Source of the DNA: Helicobacteraceae bacterium | GTDB lineage: Bacteria > Campylobacterota > Campylobacteria > Campylobacterales > Sulfurimonadaceae | Direction: 5' to 3' | DNA: 7,416 nt | Assembly (NCBI GenBank): GCA_027056525.1 | Contig: JALUKO010000149.1 | Location: forward strand, 4,074 to 11,489 | Shown here: one piece after another, positions 6,029 through 7,416 of the stretch | Numbering within the stretch: position 1 is the stretch's first letter | Layout: every line of letters starts with the position of its first letter | Notes under the pieces: model-generated | Database searches by the model: none | The model's input: the letters and a program-made list of their open reading frames with translations, nothing else | Told to the model about the DNA's origin: nothing | Made by a program: the position numbers and the translations under genes

Positions 6029-6857
6029 TTCCCGCTTCATTCAACGCTGAAACAAATTCGACACTAATTTCTTTAGATAACATCTGTATCTGCTGCTTAT
6101 GATCTCTATACATTTGTTTATGTTCATCGTTATCTTTTTGTAGTGTTTCATCAAATAGATTGCAATACTCTCTAAACTCATTTATCATCAAATCTTTTTT
6201 TGTATGATAATTTTCACCACCAATTGCCTTGATTTCAACATGGTTAGGCTCAATCTTTTCTATATTCCAGATTGTTCCCTTCTTTGTTTTTATTTGACGG
6301 CTGGCTTGCTTTGTGTTTGAAGAGAGAATACCCATCACATTTTGACTGTATCCGATTCTCGGTTCCCATGATGAAAGTAACTTGGCTTTGTCACATAGAA
6401 GCATGAACTTGTAAAAGTTAAAGTTGACACCATCGCTATTAACTGTCGAGATGTGTATATGAAAACCTGTCTCTTCATTTGTGTATCCATATTTGCTGAT
6501 GATTGGACATATTGTTTGGATGTAGTGTTCTATCCCTGAAGCTGTAGTGATAGGTACAGACATCTCTATACCATTGTCTTCTAGTGAGATGTCAGGTTTA
6601 ATCTGTAGGCAGTTGTTCTTATCTTTATCTGTTGGCAGATTAATGGTGTCAACCAAAATTTCTACATCTGTGAGTTCATACACCTCTTTAATTATCTCAT
6701 CAATGACTTCATTAAAGCTGTGCTCTGTTGTATCAATATAAAATTCAAATTCACAACCATACTGATACTTGTCAGCTTGATTAAGGGCATAAGAAGGATA
6801 CGAGCAATTGCTATTTGCTTCATACCTTTTAGTGGTTTCATTTGTAGTATATATCAT
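6018..6857 (-). CDS. Amidoligase family protein (COOH-NH2 ligase, glutamine synthetase/GCS-like fold)
   Basis: A 279-residue soluble protein. The motifs of the putative amidoligase family (Pfam Amidoligase_2) appear in order: YGCEFEFY at 33-40 with the metal-binding E36/E38 pair, KPDISLEDNGIEMSVPI at 87-103 with charged residues K87, D89, E93 and E98, TGFHIHIS at 130-137 with H133 and H135, and VEIKAIGG at 207-214. This family is predicted to join a carboxylate to an amine with ATP, like glutamate-cysteine ligase, and its substrates are mostly unknown. A lysine-, glutamine- and glutamate-rich tail (~236-265) is probably a helical segment. The ATG at 6857 shares one base with the TAA of the upstream cyclotransferase gene, with GAGGG only three bases ahead, so the two are translationally coupled. 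Pairing a ligase with a gamma-glutamylcyclotransferase recalls butirosin biosynthesis, where a gamma-glutamyl group is added and later cut off. The family call is firm; the substrate cannot be guessed from the sequence. Confidence 0.85.
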   Translation of the reverse strand: MIYTTNETTKRYEANSNCSYPSYALNQADKYQYGCEFEFYIDTTEHSFNEVIDEIIKEVYELTDVEILVDTINLPTDKDKNNCLQIKPDISLEDNGIEMSVPITTASGIEHYIQTICPIISKYGYTNEETGFHIHISTVNSDGVNFNFYKFMLLCDKAKLLSSWEPRIGYSQNVMGILSSNTKQASRQIKTKKGTIWNIEKIEPNHVEIKAIGGENYHTKKDLMINEFREYCNLFDETLQKDNDEHKQMYRDHKQQIQMLSKEISVEFVSALNEAGIIE

Positions 6858-7416
6858 TATCCCTCAATCATTGCATCTAAAGTGCTATGTAGTTTTTCTA
6901 TTTTATAGTCAGTGTTGTTAGTCCACTCTTGAAGAGGTTTTTGATCAGTTGGCAGTGCTGCATCTGGTTTCATATACACAAAAGCACGCTTCACACCATG
7001 ATGTGATTTCACCTCTATCTTCTTTCTTACATAGTAGTCTGGAGCACCTTCAAACTCATCAATCTTACTCATAAGTTCAGCTCTTGTTATCTGATAGAGT
7101 TCACCTTTTATTCTCGATACAGGTGCATCAACAATATAAGGATAGTTTCCAAAAGAGTCTTCAAACATTGCAAGTTTTTTTACAGTATGAGCTTTGCCAA
7201 GCCGTTTAGCATATTTGCTAAGAAGATTATGATTGTCAAAGCCTTTTTTGAGTGATCCATACACAAAGAGTAGCTCACTAAAGGATTCCTCTTTTTTGAA
7301 GTAGCCTTTTTTTACAATTGTAATCACACCGTTATCATGAAGTCTATGAAGTATTTTTCTAGTCGTATCTGTAGAAATACCTTCAACTTTAGCAGCAGAG
7401 AATGGCACGATGACAT
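6857..7416 (-). CDS. Gamma-glutamylcyclotransferase (AIG2/BtrG-like) with N-terminal winged-helix-like segment, 5'-partial
   Basis: Counting from the GTG at 7408, residues ~46-150 form a GGCT/AIG2-like domain: FVYGSLKKG at 48-56 (the substrate-binding YGSL loop), an NYPYIVD stretch, KGELYQI at 101-107, and EFEGAPDYYVRKK at 118-130, where E120 matches the catalytic glutamate of the family, then a RAFVYM strand. These enzymes release gamma-glutamyl groups as 5-oxoproline. Residues 1-40 look like a separate small winged helix: a TDTTRKILHRLHDNGVI recognition-helix pattern followed by a VKKGYF wing, as in AbiEi/DUF6088-type DNA-binding domains. The frame stays open to the right edge (codons for V and I precede the GTG) and no ribosome binding site precedes the GTG, so the gene probably starts outside the window and the DNA-binding part may be longer. 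Its stop overlaps the amidoligase start. The GGCT call is strong; the winged helix call is moderate. Confidence 0.83.
   Translation of the reverse strand, partial: VIVPFSAAKVEGISTDTTRKILHRLHDNGVITIVKKGYFKKEESFSELLFVYGSLKKGFDNHNLLSKYAKRLGKAHTVKKLAMFEDSFGNYPYIVDAPVSRIKGELYQITRAELMSKIDEFEGAPDYYVRKKIEVKSHHGVKRAFVYMKPDAALPTDQKPLQEWTNNTDYKIEKLHSTLDAMIEG

Overview
The window is AT-rich, with overlapping genes and many Cys-rich membrane ferredoxin proteins. Codon habit and family content (NapH/NosR/CcoG-type polyferredoxins, a NosL domain) suggest a member of the Campylobacterota (Epsilonproteobacteria), of the Sulfurimonas/Sulfurovum kind. This is an inference from sequence style and gene families; no rRNA or species marker is present.

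Left part (1-5725, + strand): four genes packed as one operon. Gene 1 (40-2634) is a large polytopic iron-sulfur membrane protein fused to a NosL-like copper-site domain, a Met/His cluster and a DUF4198/CbiK-like beta domain, with a final C-terminal membrane helix. Gene 2 (2621-3598) is a NapH-type membrane protein with two [4Fe-4S] ferredoxin motifs. Gene 3 (3585-4898) belongs to the 2-hydroxyacyl-CoA dehydratase D-component (HgdB-like) family and looks like the stand-alone double-cubane-cluster protein branch (DCCP/YjiM). Gene 4 (4907-5725) is its ATP-dependent reductase/activase (HgdC/YjiL type), with both cluster cysteines present. Genes 1/2 and 2/3 overlap by 14 bp each, and genes 3/4 are 8 bp apart with the Shine-Dalgarno across the stop codon. 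The arrangement suggests a path in which membrane proteins feed low-potential electrons to the activase, which uses ATP to drive the double-cubane protein. No acyl-CoA gene is next to it, so the substrate is unknown. This is the most interesting system in the window. The 5' end of gene 1 looks wrong: it has no ribosome binding site, seems to lack a first membrane helix, and a plausible continuation lies in another frame in bases 2-49.

Middle (5726-6017): a non-coding gap between convergent transcription units. It holds a perfect 9-bp inverted repeat, a 12-bp tandem repeat and a pair of GGGCACA repeats spaced one helical turn apart. It may be the edge of an inserted segment.

Right part (6018-7416, - strand): an amidoligase-family (COOH-NH2 ligase) gene directly coupled to an upstream gamma-glutamylcyclotransferase (AIG2/BtrG-like) gene. 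The latter runs off the right edge and carries a winged-helix-like N-terminal segment. The pair looks like an accessory cassette for making and removing or cyclising a glutamyl-type amide, unrelated to the left operon.
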